DNA of 64,000 nt, from positions 186,001 through 250,000 of the forward strand of contig DYIY01000002.1 in the NCBI GenBank assembly GCA_020723405.1. Direction: 5' to 3'. Of the stretch, positions 29,385 to 37,348 are shown one piece after another (the first letter of the stretch is position 1; each line of letters starts with the position of its first letter). The DNA comes from Thiobacillus denitrificans. GTDB taxonomy: Bacteria; Pseudomonadota; Gammaproteobacteria; Burkholderiales; Thiobacillaceae. The notes below the pieces were generated by a model. That model was given only the letters and a program-made list of their open reading frames with translations. It made no database searches and was not told the DNA's origin. Both the position numbers and the translations under genes were made by a program.

Positions 29385-30494
29385 TTACTTGGCTTTGGCG
29401 GCGGGGGTGGCACGCTTGGCTGGCGCGGCCTTCTTCACGGCGGCTTTGGGGGCTTCCTCGGCGGCCTCGTCAGCCTGCTCGGGCTGCAAGACAGCTTTGC
29501 GCAATGCCTCAATTTGCGCCTGCAATCCTTTGATTTCCTTGTGCAACTTCAGATTGTCCCGGCGCAGTTCCTGTTGCCGGCATTGCAGGGTGCTGATCTC
29601 GGCGTGGGTGGGCATGTGCATGGCTTCCAGGGTCTGGTCCACCATGCGGGCCATCTGCTGCTTGAGGGCCAGCAGGGTGTTCACCAGGCGGCCGTAGAGG
29701 GTCTGGTATTCCACGGTCATGACGAAATCGGCGTAGGCCTGTTCACTCATCTCCACCCACTGGTCATACAGCTCGCGCAGGGAGGTGATGGGTTTCCCTT
29801 CCTGGGCACGTACCTGAAGGGACTTCTGAAATGCCTGGGTGGTTTCCACGCCCAACTTGCCGAAGGCAGCCTGGTAGGCCTGCATGGCGGCCAGATAATC
29901 CATCTGCTTCTGGGCCAGCACCTGGTATTGCTCCTGGGCTTCCCGGGTGTAGCCCACGGCCGGAATGGACAGGAACTTGTTCATCTGGTCACGCATGGGC
30001 TGGGCACCTTCCGGGTGGAAGGCCTGGGTGAAATCACCAGGCATGGGCACCACGTTGGCGGCCAGACGATTCCAGGTGTCCATGGGCAGATCCCAGAAAG
30101 TGGTCAAACCCTTCATCTGGCCCATGGGAAAGAAGGCGTCGGGTCGAAAGTTTGCGCCGGACTGGGACCAGTCCGTCCACATCTTCTGCATGCCGTCCAG
30201 CCAGCCGTTGATGGCTTCCAGCCCCCCCTGGGGGTCGGCCTGATTGCCGGCCATGAAGCGTTCAGCCATGGAAAAATAACCTTTGCTCACGTCCATGAGC
30301 CGGTCGAACACCTCCCGGCCCACCGGCGGGGCCATGGAGGACACGGCGTTCCACCATTGGTTCAGGCCTTCCTGCATGGGGGACTTGGGCGCCTCCGGCG
30401 CCTTCATGCCGCGCTGGGCCATGTCCGCCCAGGCGTTCCAATACTTCTGCTGGGAATCCAGCCAGTTGTCCATCCAGTTGTTCGTGTTACCCAC
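29385..30494 (-). CDS. phaE: Class III PHA synthase subunit PhaE
   Basis: The 369-residue partner of PhaC has no hydrolase motif. The sequence is rich in Trp and Met at the N terminus (NNWMDNWLDSQQKYW), largely helical, with an Ala/Lys/Pro-rich tail that resembles phasin and DNA-binding tails. The GTG at 30494 is chosen because a GGAGG site lies five bases upstream; a TTG at 30506 would include that site in the coding region. It is divergent from phaA. Confidence 0.88.
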   Translation of the reverse strand: MGNTNNWMDNWLDSQQKYWNAWADMAQRGMKAPEAPKSPMQEGLNQWWNAVSSMAPPVGREVFDRLMDVSKGYFSMAERFMAGNQADPQGGLEAINGWLDGMQKMWTDWSQSGANFRPDAFFPMGQMKGLTTFWDLPMDTWNRLAANVVPMPGDFTQAFHPEGAQPMRDQMNKFLSIPAVGYTREAQEQYQVLAQKQMDYLAAMQAYQAAFGKLGVETTQAFQKSLQVRAQEGKPITSLRELYDQWVEMSEQAYADFVMTVEYQTLYGRLVNTLLALKQQMARMVDQTLEAMHMPTHAEISTLQCRQQELRRDNLKLHKEIKGLQAQIEALRKAVLQPEQADEAAEEAPKAAVKKAAPAKRATPAAKAK

Positions 30495-30548
30495 GGTCCC
30501 CTCCAAGGCATAGAAAAGTGGAAAAAGGCGGATCAGCGAAATCTATTT

Positions 30549-30588
30549 TTGTGCGTCGCAACAAATATTGTCAAGTGCACTGCACAAA
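30549..30588. promoter_or_regulatory. Putative PhaR operator between phaE and phaA
   Basis: Two TGC-rich boxes, TTGTGCGTCGCAACA (30549-30563) and TGCACTGCACAAA (30576-30588), lie in the divergent phaE/phaA spacer. Nearly identical boxes occur before the phasin gene. PhaR proteins are known to bind TGC-rich sites at PHA promoters; assignment here rests on the repeated pair. Confidence 0.7.
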
Positions 30589-30648
30589 AACCCCTATAGA
30601 ATCTTGCGTGGGGGAGGAAGCATTCCTCATTTGTCAGGAGACTTCCAT

Positions 30649-31833
30649 ATGTTCAACGATGTGGTCATTGTGGCCGCGGGTCGTACCGCAGTCGGATCCT
30701 TCGGCGGCACCCTGGCCGGCATTCCCGCCAGCCAGTTGGGCGCCCATGTGATCCGGGGCTTGCTCGCACGCGCCAATCTTCAACCTGGTCAGGTGGACGA
30801 GGTCATTCTCGGCCAGGTACTCCAGGCCGGTGTGGGCCAGAATGCCGCCCGCCAGGCGGCCCTGGCCGGTGGCCTGCCGGAAACGGTCTCCGCGCTCACC
30901 ATCAACAAGGTCTGCGGCAGCGGCCTGAAAGCGGTTCATCTGGCGGCCCAGGCCGTTCAGTGCGGCGATTCCGGCATCGTCATCGCCGGTGGCCAGGAAA
31001 ACATGAGCCTTTCCCCCCATGTGCTGCCCAAGTCCCGTGATGGTAAGCGCATGGGCAACTGGGAACTGGTGGACACCATGGTCCAGGACGGCCTGTGGTG
31101 TGCCTTCAACGACTGCCACATGGGCATCACGGCGGAAAACATCGCGGCCAAGTATGAATTCAGCCGCGCCGAACAGGATCTCTTTGCGGCTACTTCCCAG
31201 CAGCGCACCGAGGCGGCCCAGAAGGCCGGCGTGTTCGATGCCGAGATCATTCCCATGGAGATTCCCCAGCGCAAGGGCGATCCGTTGGTCTTCGCCAAGG
31301 ATGAATTTCCCCGGGCGGGCACCACGGCCGAATCCCTGGGCAAGCTGAAACCCGCTTTCAGGAAGGATGGCTCGGTGACTGCCGGCAATGCCTCCGGCAT
31401 CAACGACGGGGCCGCCGGCGTGGTGGTCATGTCCGGGGCCATGGCTGCCCAACTGGGTTTGAAGCCCCTGGCACGGGTGGTCTCCTTCGGCAGTGCAGGC
31501 GTGGATCCGGCCATCATGGGCACCGGCCCCATCCCGGCCGTGAGGAAGTGCCTGGACCGGGCCGGCTGGTCGGTGGGCGATCTGGACATGATCGAAGCCA
31601 ACGAAGCCTTTGCCGCCCAGGCCATGTCCGTGAACAAGGAACTGGGGCTGGATGTCGCCAAGGTGAACGTGAGTGGCGGCGCCATCTCCATCGGCCACCC
31701 CATCGGTGCATCCGGCGCCCGCATCCTGGTGACCCTGCTCTACGGCATGCAGCGCACCGGCGCCAACAAGGGTCTCGCCACCCTGTGCATCGGCGGCGGT
31801 CAGGGCGTGGCCCTGGCAGTTGAACGCATCTAA
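30649..31833 (+). CDS. phaA: Acetyl-CoA C-acetyltransferase (beta-ketothiolase)
   Basis: The 394-residue biosynthetic thiolase condenses two acetyl-CoA to acetoacetyl-CoA for PHB. The acyl-accepting Cys89 is in INKVCGSGLKA, NEAFAAQ and GHPIGASGAR carry the histidine loops, and CIGGGQG holds the second catalytic Cys. The ATG at 30649 follows AGGAG at 30636-30640. It begins phaA-phaB-phaR and is divergent from phaEC. Confidence 0.95.
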   Translation: MFNDVVIVAAGRTAVGSFGGTLAGIPASQLGAHVIRGLLARANLQPGQVDEVILGQVLQAGVGQNAARQAALAGGLPETVSALTINKVCGSGLKAVHLAAQAVQCGDSGIVIAGGQENMSLSPHVLPKSRDGKRMGNWELVDTMVQDGLWCAFNDCHMGITAENIAAKYEFSRAEQDLFAATSQQRTEAAQKAGVFDAEIIPMEIPQRKGDPLVFAKDEFPRAGTTAESLGKLKPAFRKDGSVTAGNASGINDGAAGVVVMSGAMAAQLGLKPLARVVSFGSAGVDPAIMGTGPIPAVRKCLDRAGWSVGDLDMIEANEAFAAQAMSVNKELGLDVAKVNVSGGAISIGHPIGASGARILVTLLYGMQRTGANKGLATLCIGGGQGVALAVERI

Positions 31834-31849
31834 TTCAGAGGAACAAGCA

Positions 31850-32596
31850 ATGAGCGGATTGAATGGAAAAGTGGCCCTGGTGACCGGCGGAACCGGCGGC
31901 ATCGGCAGTGCCATCTGCGTGAAGCTGGCACAGGCTGGCTGCAAGGTGGTCTCCACCTACCTGGATGAAGCCCAGGCCAGCGAATGGAAGAAGAAGATGG
32001 CCGACGCCGGCTTCGACATGGCCATCGTCAAGTGCGACGTATCCAGCTTCGAAGACTGCAAGTCCATGGGCGAGAAGCTCAACGCCGAGTTCGGCGGCGT
32101 GGACGTGCTGGTCAACAACGCCGGCATCACCAAGGACGGTACCTTCCGCAAGATGTCGGAAGGCCAGTGGAATGCGGTGCTGACCGTGAACCTGGATTCC
32201 GTGTTCAACGTGACCAAGCAGTTCATCGACGGCATGCTGAACAAGAGCTGGGGACGGGTCATCAACATCTCCTCCATCAACGGCCAGAAGGGCCAGTTCG
32301 GCCAGACCAACTATTCCGCCGCCAAGGCGGGCATGCACGGTTTCACCATGGCCCTGGCCCAGGAAACCGCCAAGAAGGGTGTCACCGTCAACTCCATCTC
32401 CCCGGGCTACATCGGCACCGAGATGGTGATGGCCGTCGCCGAGGATGTGCGCAACCAGATCATCGCGCAGATCCCCGTGGGCCGCCTGGGCAAGCCCGAG
32501 GAGATCGCCGCCCTGGTGGCCTTCCTGGCTTCCGAGGATGGTGCCTTCATCACCGGCGCCAACATTGCCGCCAATGGCGGCCAGCACATGTGCTGA
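31850..32596 (+). CDS. phaB: Acetoacetyl-CoA reductase
   Basis: The 248-residue short-chain dehydrogenase reduces acetoacetyl-CoA to (R)-3-hydroxybutyryl-CoA with NADPH. TGGTGGIG (12-19) is the cofactor loop, NNAGIT follows, and the YSAAKAG catalytic block is present. It lies 16 bases after phaA with a GAGGAA ribosome-binding site and supplies monomers to PhaEC. Confidence 0.95.
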   Translation: MSGLNGKVALVTGGTGGIGSAICVKLAQAGCKVVSTYLDEAQASEWKKKMADAGFDMAIVKCDVSSFEDCKSMGEKLNAEFGGVDVLVNNAGITKDGTFRKMSEGQWNAVLTVNLDSVFNVTKQFIDGMLNKSWGRVINISSINGQKGQFGQTNYSAAKAGMHGFTMALAQETAKKGVTVNSISPGYIGTEMVMAVAEDVRNQIIAQIPVGRLGKPEEIAALVAFLASEDGAFITGANIAANGGQHMC

Positions 32597-32662
32597 CGCA
32601 GTAAAGCAGCATCCCGGCGGGGACTTCCCGCCGGTCCGATTCTTCAAGGGATGGAGCGCATC

Positions 32663-33130
32663 ATGAGCACCGACACCGAACGCCTGATCAAGAAGTATCC
32701 CAATCGGCGCCTCTACGACACCGAGGAAAGCCGATACATCACCCTGGCGGAGGTGAAGGATCTGGTCATGCGTGCCATCCCCTTCAAAGTGGTGGACTCC
32801 CAGACCGAGGACGACATCACCCGCACCATCCTGTTGCAGATCATCATGGAACAGGAAGCCGGCGGCAGTCCCCTGTTTACTGCCGCCATGCTGGAGCGCT
32901 TCATCCGCTTCTATGGTGACACCGCCCAATCCACCTTCATCGCCTTCCTCGAGCAAAGCCTCGATCTTTTCGTCAAGCAGCAACGCATGCTCACCGAACA
33001 GATGCAGGGCATCTGGAACGGCAATCCCATGGATTTCTGGATGAAGATGGGCCAGCAGAACATGAACTTCTGGAAGGACATGGAGACTTCTCTGCGCCGA
33101 TCAACCGGCGAAGAAGACAAAAAACCCTGA
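32663..33130 (+). CDS. phaR: PHA synthesis repressor PhaR
   Basis: The 155-residue protein has the PHA-accumulation regulator DNA-binding domain at the N terminus (KKYPNRRLYDTEESRYITL) and a hydrophobic/Met-rich C-terminal half. PhaR binds PHA granules and DNA, releasing phasin repression when polymer appears. The ATG at 32663 is preceded by GGAG six bases away; an ATG at 32651 is an alternative. Matching boxes before phaA and the phasin support autologous regulation of the locus. Confidence 0.93.
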   Translation: MSTDTERLIKKYPNRRLYDTEESRYITLAEVKDLVMRAIPFKVVDSQTEDDITRTILLQIIMEQEAGGSPLFTAAMLERFIRFYGDTAQSTFIAFLEQSLDLFVKQQRMLTEQMQGIWNGNPMDFWMKMGQQNMNFWKDMETSLRRSTGEEDKKP

Positions 33131-33168
33131 CCGTCAGAAAAATTTCATCGAAATTCTTCTGAGAGGGC

Positions 33169-33196
33169 TTGACAGGGATTCCTCGGTTTGGATATT
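33169..33196 (+). promoter_or_regulatory. Phasin promoter
   Basis: A perfect -35 TTGACA (33169-33174) is followed by a 16-bp spacer and GATATT (33191-33196) as -10. The -10 overlaps the first PhaR-type box at 33195, so bound PhaR would be expected to block RNA polymerase. Confidence 0.7.
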
Positions 33197-33226
33197 GTGC
33201 ATCGCAACATTTGTGCATTGCACAAA
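33195..33226. promoter_or_regulatory. Putative PhaR operator at the phasin gene
   Basis: TTGTGCATCGCAACA (33195-33209) differs by one base from the box upstream of phaA. TGCATTGCACAAA (33214-33226) also differs by one base from its phaA counterpart. Spacing between boxes is 19 bp start to start here and 27 bp at phaA. Confidence 0.75.
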
Positions 33227-33260
33227 TCGACGAAACCCCAACCTACTTCAGGAGAATGTC

Positions 33261-33635
33261 ATGCAAAAAGAGATCATCGAGCTGTTCGAAAAGACCACCG
33301 AAACCGCCATGGAGTCTGCCCGCAAGATCGGCGAACTGAACCAGCGCACCTTCGAAAAGCTGTTCCAGCAGCAGGCCGATCTGGCTGCCTTCTACATGGA
33401 TGCCAGCGCCCGTGGCCTGGAACTGGTGGCCAAGGCCAAGGGTTATCAGGACCTGATCTCCGGTCAGACTGCCCTGCTGCGCGAGTGCGGTGAGCGCAAC
33501 ATGGCTGCCTTGCGCGACGGCATGGCTTTCGCCAATGAATCCGGTGCCCAATACGGCGCCATGGTCCAGGACGGCATCAAACTGGCCCAGGAACAGGCCG
33601 CCCGTGCCGCCAGCATGGTCAAGGTCGCCGCCTGA
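33261..33635 (+). CDS. phaP: Phasin (PHA granule-associated protein)
   Basis: The 124-residue all-helical amphipathic protein coats PHA granules. There is no signal peptide; Ala, Gln and Glu are abundant, and the pattern FEKLFQQQADLAAFYMDA fits the phasin family. The ATG at 33261 follows CAGGAG (33249-33254). A strong promoter with an overlapping PhaR box lies upstream and a terminator downstream, giving an independently regulated monocistron. Confidence 0.85.
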   Translation: MQKEIIELFEKTTETAMESARKIGELNQRTFEKLFQQQADLAAFYMDASARGLELVAKAKGYQDLISGQTALLRECGERNMAALRDGMAFANESGAQYGAMVQDGIKLAQEQAARAASMVKVAA

Positions 33636-33690
33636 ACAGCCGTCCCAAGGGCCGCCACCGAAGCGGCCCGACTGTAAAGAGTGCTCCTTC

Positions 33691-33727
33691 AACGCCCGTG
33701 AGGCCCATGGCCGAACGGGCGTTTTTT
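33691..33727 (+). terminator. Rho-independent terminator after the phasin gene
   Basis: AACGCCCGT (33691-33699) pairs perfectly with ACGGGCGTT (33714-33722) and is followed by a T run. It is 55 bases after the phasin stop. The roughly 160 bases between it and the next gene contain nothing recognisable. Confidence 0.85.
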
Positions 33728-33886
33728 ATCCAACAGCCGGACGCCCGCCCGGACGTGCCCGGGTGTGCAGCGGGCTCAACTGACGGGTAAGCGTGGCGAA
33801 GGTGATGTCGTCACTACCCAATCGACATATCCAGGGCAAATGAGCGGACAACTTCCGTTACCAGGATGATTGGGTCATGCCGATAC

Positions 33887-34144
33887 TCATTGGCCCTCTG
33901 GTTCGGCACGAAGTATCCGGTCCAGCCGGAGGAATTTTTCCCCTGCCACTTCCCCTTCGGGCCGATAGCTCAACCATTCCGCCTTGTCCCGTGTGGTCAC
34001 GTCCGTGGGCAAGACCGTAAGGGTCCGCACCTCCCCCGCCTCGTCGCGAAAGCTCAGCCGCAACTTCTGCCGCTTGAGCACGGCAAACTCCAGCCTTTCG
34101 TGATCAATGCAGGAAATGGGCTGGTAATCACACAAGATATTCAC
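33887..34144 (-). CDS. rof: Rof-like Rho-binding antiterminator
   Basis: The 85-residue product shares the Rof layout: YQPISCIDHERLEFAVLKRQ at the N terminus, then alternating beta strands and a C-terminal LRLDRI segment. Rof binds Rho and reduces termination. The start appears to be GTG at 34144, overlapping the sppA stop by four bases, so it is translated after sppA. Similarity is by pattern only, so the call is moderate. Confidence 0.6.
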   Translation of the reverse strand: MNILCDYQPISCIDHERLEFAVLKRQKLRLSFRDEAGEVRTLTVLPTDVTTRDKAEWLSYRPEGEVAGEKFLRLDRILRAEPEGQ

Positions 34145-35082
34145 CGTACCCGCACATTGTCCTTGGCCCAGGGACCCATGGCCTGACCCATGGCGCTGCC
34201 GATGCGGCGTGCCAGACGCTCAGCCAGACCTTCCTGGGGCGTGAAGTCCACGATGTCCTCGGCTTTCACCACCTCCCTGGCCACGTAGTCCAGGCTGCCC
34301 AGGGCGTCGGCCAGGCCCAGTTCGATGCTGCGGGCGCCGCTCCAGATGAGTCCACTGAACATGTCGGGGGTTTCCTTGAGACGCTTGCCCCGGCCCTGGC
34401 GCACCACCTGGATGAATTGCTGGTGCACTTCGCCCAGCATGGCCTTGGCGTGGGCTTCCTGCTCGACATCCACGGGCGAGAAGGGATCGAGGAATCCCTT
34501 GTTCTCGCCGGCAGTGAGCAAACGGCGTTCCACCCCTAGTTTCTTCATGCCCTCGGTGAAGCCGAAGCCATCCATGAGCACGCCGATGGAGCCCACCAGG
34601 GAGGCCTTGTCCACGAAAATGCGATCGGCGGCGGCGGCGATGTAGTAGCCGCCGGAAGCGCAGATGTCATCCACCACCACATAGAGGGGAATCTTGGGAT
34701 TCTTGGCCCGCAGGCGACGGATTTCATCGTAGACCTGGCCGGCCTGGACCGGGCTGCCGCCGGGACTGTTGATGCGCAGGACCACGGCCTGGGTGTGCTT
34801 GTCATCGAAGGCGGCATTGAGGGCCCCGTTGAGCAGATCGGCGCTCATCCCTTCCTCACCGCCGATCTCGCCGTTGAGTTCCACCAGAGCGGTGTGGGGT
34901 CCGGTGGAAGCGAAATCGTCGCCTTCGTAACTCAGCACGGCCAGCAGGATGATGAACAGCCAGAGAAACCCCAGGCCTTTGAAGAAGATGCCCCAACGGC
35001 GGACCTTACGCTGTTCCTGGAGATGGGCCATGAGCAGGCGTTCCAGGGCTCCCCGTTCCGGGTTGTTCTGTTCTTCAGACAT
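34141..35082 (-). CDS. sppA: Signal peptide peptidase SppA
   Basis: The 313-residue short-form SppA has one N-terminal transmembrane helix (about residues 35-55) and a single S49 protease domain. NSPGGSPVQAGQVY, DDICASGGYYIA (catalytic Ser) and a downstream Lys supply the Ser-Lys dyad. It degrades cleaved signal peptides in the inner membrane. The ATG at 35082 shares one base with the stop of the Rieske gene, with GAGGAA six bases upstream. Confidence 0.92.
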   Translation of the reverse strand: MSEEQNNPERGALERLLMAHLQEQRKVRRWGIFFKGLGFLWLFIILLAVLSYEGDDFASTGPHTALVELNGEIGGEEGMSADLLNGALNAAFDDKHTQAVVLRINSPGGSPVQAGQVYDEIRRLRAKNPKIPLYVVVDDICASGGYYIAAAADRIFVDKASLVGSIGVLMDGFGFTEGMKKLGVERRLLTAGENKGFLDPFSPVDVEQEAHAKAMLGEVHQQFIQVVRQGRGKRLKETPDMFSGLIWSGARSIELGLADALGSLDYVAREVVKAEDIVDFTPQEGLAERLARRIGSAMGQAMGPWAKDNVRVR

Positions 35083-35429
35083 CACGATTCCTCAACGTAG
35101 ACACCACCATCCCGCTCTTCGACCGGGACGGCAACCAAACCCCGGCCCTCGCAGCGCCCACCCAGACAGGCACCATTGGACGGGTCATAGAGGGCGCCGT
35201 GGGTGGAGCAGATCAAGTATAGCCGCGAGTAGTCGAAGAACTCCCCCGGCTGCCAGTCAAGCTCGATGGGCACGTGGCCGCAACGGTTGAGATAGGCCCG
35301 GACTTGTCCTTTCCAGCGCACCACGAAGGCCGGTTGTTCCACCCCATGGCGCTGAAATTGAAAGCGGACCCCCTCCCCCGCCTCTGCCAGGTCGGCAGTG
35401 GCGCAGATCAGCCGTTTTCCCTGAGCCAT
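35082..35429 (-). CDS. Rieske 2Fe-2S domain protein
   Basis: The 115-residue stand-alone Rieske ferredoxin has cluster ligands CGH (Cys50, His52) and CSTH (Cys74, His77), spaced as in Rieske folds. No oxygenase or membrane segment is attached, so it could be a small electron carrier or a regulatory redox protein. The ATG at 35429 overlaps the end of the upstream phosphatase gene by 22 bases. It sits in a gph-like/Rieske/sppA/rof order. Confidence 0.85.
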   Translation of the reverse strand: MAQGKRLICATADLAEAGEGVRFQFQRHGVEQPAFVVRWKGQVRAYLNRCGHVPIELDWQPGEFFDYSRLYLICSTHGALYDPSNGACLGGRCEGRGLVAVPVEERDGGVYVEES

Positions 35430-36058
35430 CGCGCCAGTTCCGCGAAATCCAGGCAAACGGCCAAGGGATCGTGATCTTCCAGATGCTCGGCGGGATGGGC
35501 ACCATAACCGGCCCCCAGGGCAGCGATACCGGCATTCCGGGCCATTTGCAGGTCATGGCTGGTGTCGCCAATCATCAGGGCCCGCTCTGCCGGCACGTTC
35601 AATTCGGCAAGCAGTTCCTCGATCATGGCCGGATGGGGCTTGGAAAAGGTTTCGTCGGCGGTGCGGGAGGCATGGAAAAAGGGTGCCAGGCCGGTATGGG
35701 CAAAGGCCCGGTCCAGGCCCCGGCGGGCCTTGCCGGTGGCCACGGCCAGCAGGTGTCCCCGGTCGCGCAGGTCGGCGATGAGTTCCCGTGCCCCGTCGAA
35801 CAGGGGGATTTCCTGATCCTGGCCCAGGTAGTGGCGCCGGTAGTGGTCGGCCAGAGGCTGGTGCTGGTCTTCGGGCAGGTCGGGGAAGAGGGTTTCCAGG
35901 GCCTGGCGCAGGCCCAGGCCGATGATGTGGCTGGCCGCTTCCCGGCTGGGCTCGGGCAGGCCCATGTCGCGGCTGGCCGCCTGGATGCAGGCGACGATGA
36001 CGCCGGCGGAATCCATGAGGGTGCCGTCCCAGTCGAAGATGAGGAGATCGAAACGCAT
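35408..36058 (-). CDS. HAD-family phosphatase, phosphoglycolate phosphatase-like
   Basis: The 216-residue HAD hydrolase has motif I DWDGTLMDS (nucleophile Asp9, Asp11), motif II VATGK, the KPHP lysine, and motif III GDTSHDLQMA. The helical cap sits between motifs I and II. The family covers phosphoglycolate, pyrophosphate and sugar phosphatases, so the substrate is uncertain. It is the promoter-proximal gene of the four-gene minus-strand unit. Confidence 0.85.
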   Translation of the reverse strand: MRFDLLIFDWDGTLMDSAGVIVACIQAASRDMGLPEPSREAASHIIGLGLRQALETLFPDLPEDQHQPLADHYRRHYLGQDQEIPLFDGARELIADLRDRGHLLAVATGKARRGLDRAFAHTGLAPFFHASRTADETFSKPHPAMIEELLAELNVPAERALMIGDTSHDLQMARNAGIAALGAGYGAHPAEHLEDHDPLAVCLDFAELARWLRENG

Positions 36059-36192
36059 GTTGGGGTGGGTGAAGGAGGAAGGGTTGGGGGAAGGCCGTGT
36101 GTAGGCTACCGGGGATGGCCGGGCATTTTGCCAGATGGGGGTGGGGGCGTCTTGATTGGGGTGGAGGACTTGCTGAGTGGGTGGGGGCTTTC

Positions 36193-36300
36193 CCCTTTTG
36201 TGAAGGGGGATTGGGCGGATTTAAGCCGGTTTGGATGGCTGGGCGGGTTCAAATCCCTCCTAGCCCCCCCTTGTACAAGGGGGTATACCGGAGTGGGAGG
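36193..36300. repeat. Intergenic palindromic element
   Basis: The 322-bp gap between the phosphatase and tetR genes contains two related G/C-tract hairpins: CCCCTT-AAGGGG around 36193-36209, and the perfect 18-bp palindrome CCCCCTTGTACAAGGGGG at 36266-36283. Both carry a G-rich stretch after the second arm. They resemble the dispersed intergenic palindromes common in proteobacterial genomes, and no coding potential is visible. Confidence 0.5.
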
Positions 36301-36345
36301 GTGAGGGTGGATTGGGGCTGGCAAAGGGGTTTTTTATGCCGACCC

Positions 36346-36373
36346 TTGACTTGACTGACCGGTCTAATACAAT
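36346..36373 (+). promoter_or_regulatory. tetR promoter with overlapping operator
   Basis: TTGACT at 36346-36351 and TACAAT at 36368-36373 (16-bp spacer) flank the dyad GACTG-AC-CGGTC at 36353-36364. The same 28-bp arrangement recurs at 37049-37076 before tusA, with six mismatches. The presumed transcription start falls at about 36380, at the start codon. Confidence 0.65.
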
Positions 36374-36380
36374 GCCTTCC

Positions 36381-36983
36381 ATGAGCGCAGAAACCGATAC
36401 CCGATCCCGCATCCTGGCCACGGCCCGGGAGATGTTCCATGGCCGCAGCTATGCCGACGTGGGCATCCAGGAAATCTGCGAGAAATCCCGGGTGCAGAAG
36501 GGCAGCTTCTATCACTTCTTCCCCTCCAAGCAGGATCTGGCCCTGGCGGTCATCGACGACATGGCCAAGGACTGGGCCCATGGCTTCGTGGCCGAGGCCT
36601 TCGACCAGAACCTGCCGCCCCTGGAGCGGCTGGATTACATGATCGATGCGGCCTACTACTGGCAGAAGGCTGCGGCGGACATCGAGGGGCGCATGCCCGG
36701 TTGCCTGTTCGGCAACCTGGCCCTGGAGATGAGTACCCGGGACGAGGTCATGCGCGCCAAGCTCAACGCGGTGTTCGACCGGGCCCGGGACAAGTTCCGT
36801 TTCACCCTGGACGAAGCTGTGGCCGCCGGCGCCCTGGCGGCCATGGATACCGACGCCACGGCCACGGCCATGCTGGCCTACCTGGAAGGCATCATCCTGC
36901 TGGCCAAGACCCGCAACGATCCGGAGGTGATCCTGATCCTGGGCCCAGCCATCAAGACCTTGCGCATCGAATTGAGCCATTGA
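36381..36983 (+). CDS. TetR/AcrR-family transcriptional regulator
   Basis: The 200-residue protein has an N-terminal HTH (TRSRILATAREMFHGRSYADVG ... KGSFYHFFPSKQDL) and an all-helical ligand-binding C-terminal domain. ATG codons at 36372 and 36381 both lack a ribosome-binding site. The -10 box overlaps the first, so initiation at 36381 as a leaderless message is favoured. Its putative operator is repeated before tusA, 120 bp downstream, suggesting it represses itself and tusA-dsrE. Confidence 0.85.
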   Translation: MSAETDTRSRILATAREMFHGRSYADVGIQEICEKSRVQKGSFYHFFPSKQDLALAVIDDMAKDWAHGFVAEAFDQNLPPLERLDYMIDAAYYWQKAAADIEGRMPGCLFGNLALEMSTRDEVMRAKLNAVFDRARDKFRFTLDEAVAAGALAAMDTDATATAMLAYLEGIILLAKTRNDPEVILILGPAIKTLRIELSH

Positions 36984-37023
36984 ACCGTACATCGCTGGTC
37001 CTGCAGGGCCAGCCGTGGAAACC

Positions 37024-37043
37024 GCCCGTCCGGGCTTTTTTTT
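37024..37043 (+). terminator. Terminator after tetR
   Basis: GCCC (37024-37027) pairs with GGGC (37032-37035) around a GTCC loop, followed by eight T residues. The stem is short, but the T run is strong. It separates tetR from the tusA promoter. Confidence 0.6.
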
Positions 37044-37048
37044 GAGCA

Positions 37049-37076
37049 GTGACTTGACCGTCCGGTCATATACAGC
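37049..37076 (+). promoter_or_regulatory. tusA-dsrE promoter/operator matching the tetR operator
   Basis: The perfect dyad GACCG-TC-CGGTC (37056-37067) sits at the same relative position as the tetR operator, and 22 of 28 bases of the surrounding block are shared with 36346-36373. GTGACT aligns with the tetR -35. The aligned -10 is TACAGC, or TATACA at 37069. Confidence 0.6.
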
Positions 37077-37109
37077 GGTCCGCCGCGCCAACCTGAAAGG
37101 AGTCGCACC

Positions 37110-37337
37110 ATGGAAGCCAAGGAAGTTCTCGACGCCCGGGGCCTCAACTGCCCCCTGCCCATCCTGCGCACCAAGAAAACCCTGAACACCCTGCAATCCG
37201 GGGAAGTGCTCAAGGTGGTGTCCACGGATCCCGGTTCCCTGAAGGACATGGTGGCCTTCTGCGCCCAGACGGGGAACACCCTGCTCTCTTCCCAGCAGGC
37301 GGGCAGCGATTTCGAATTCGTCATCCGCAAGGCCTGA
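37110..37337 (+). CDS. tusA: TusA-family sulfur carrier protein
   Basis: The 75-residue protein has the CPLP motif at residues 14-17, whose Cys14 carries persulfide sulfur. Length and fold pattern match the TusA/SirA family, used in tRNA thiolation and in sulfur oxidation. A GGAG site precedes the ATG. Pairing with a DsrE-type protein 11 bases downstream favours a sulfur-transfer pair over the tRNA role. Confidence 0.9.
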   Translation: MEAKEVLDARGLNCPLPILRTKKTLNTLQSGEVLKVVSTDPGSLKDMVAFCAQTGNTLLSSQQAGSDFEFVIRKA

Positions 37338-37348
37338 GGAGAAAAGCC

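Noticed and set aside
33866-34186. Plus-strand frame over the rof-like gene
   Set aside because: It is the antisense of a better candidate and has no recognisable motif.
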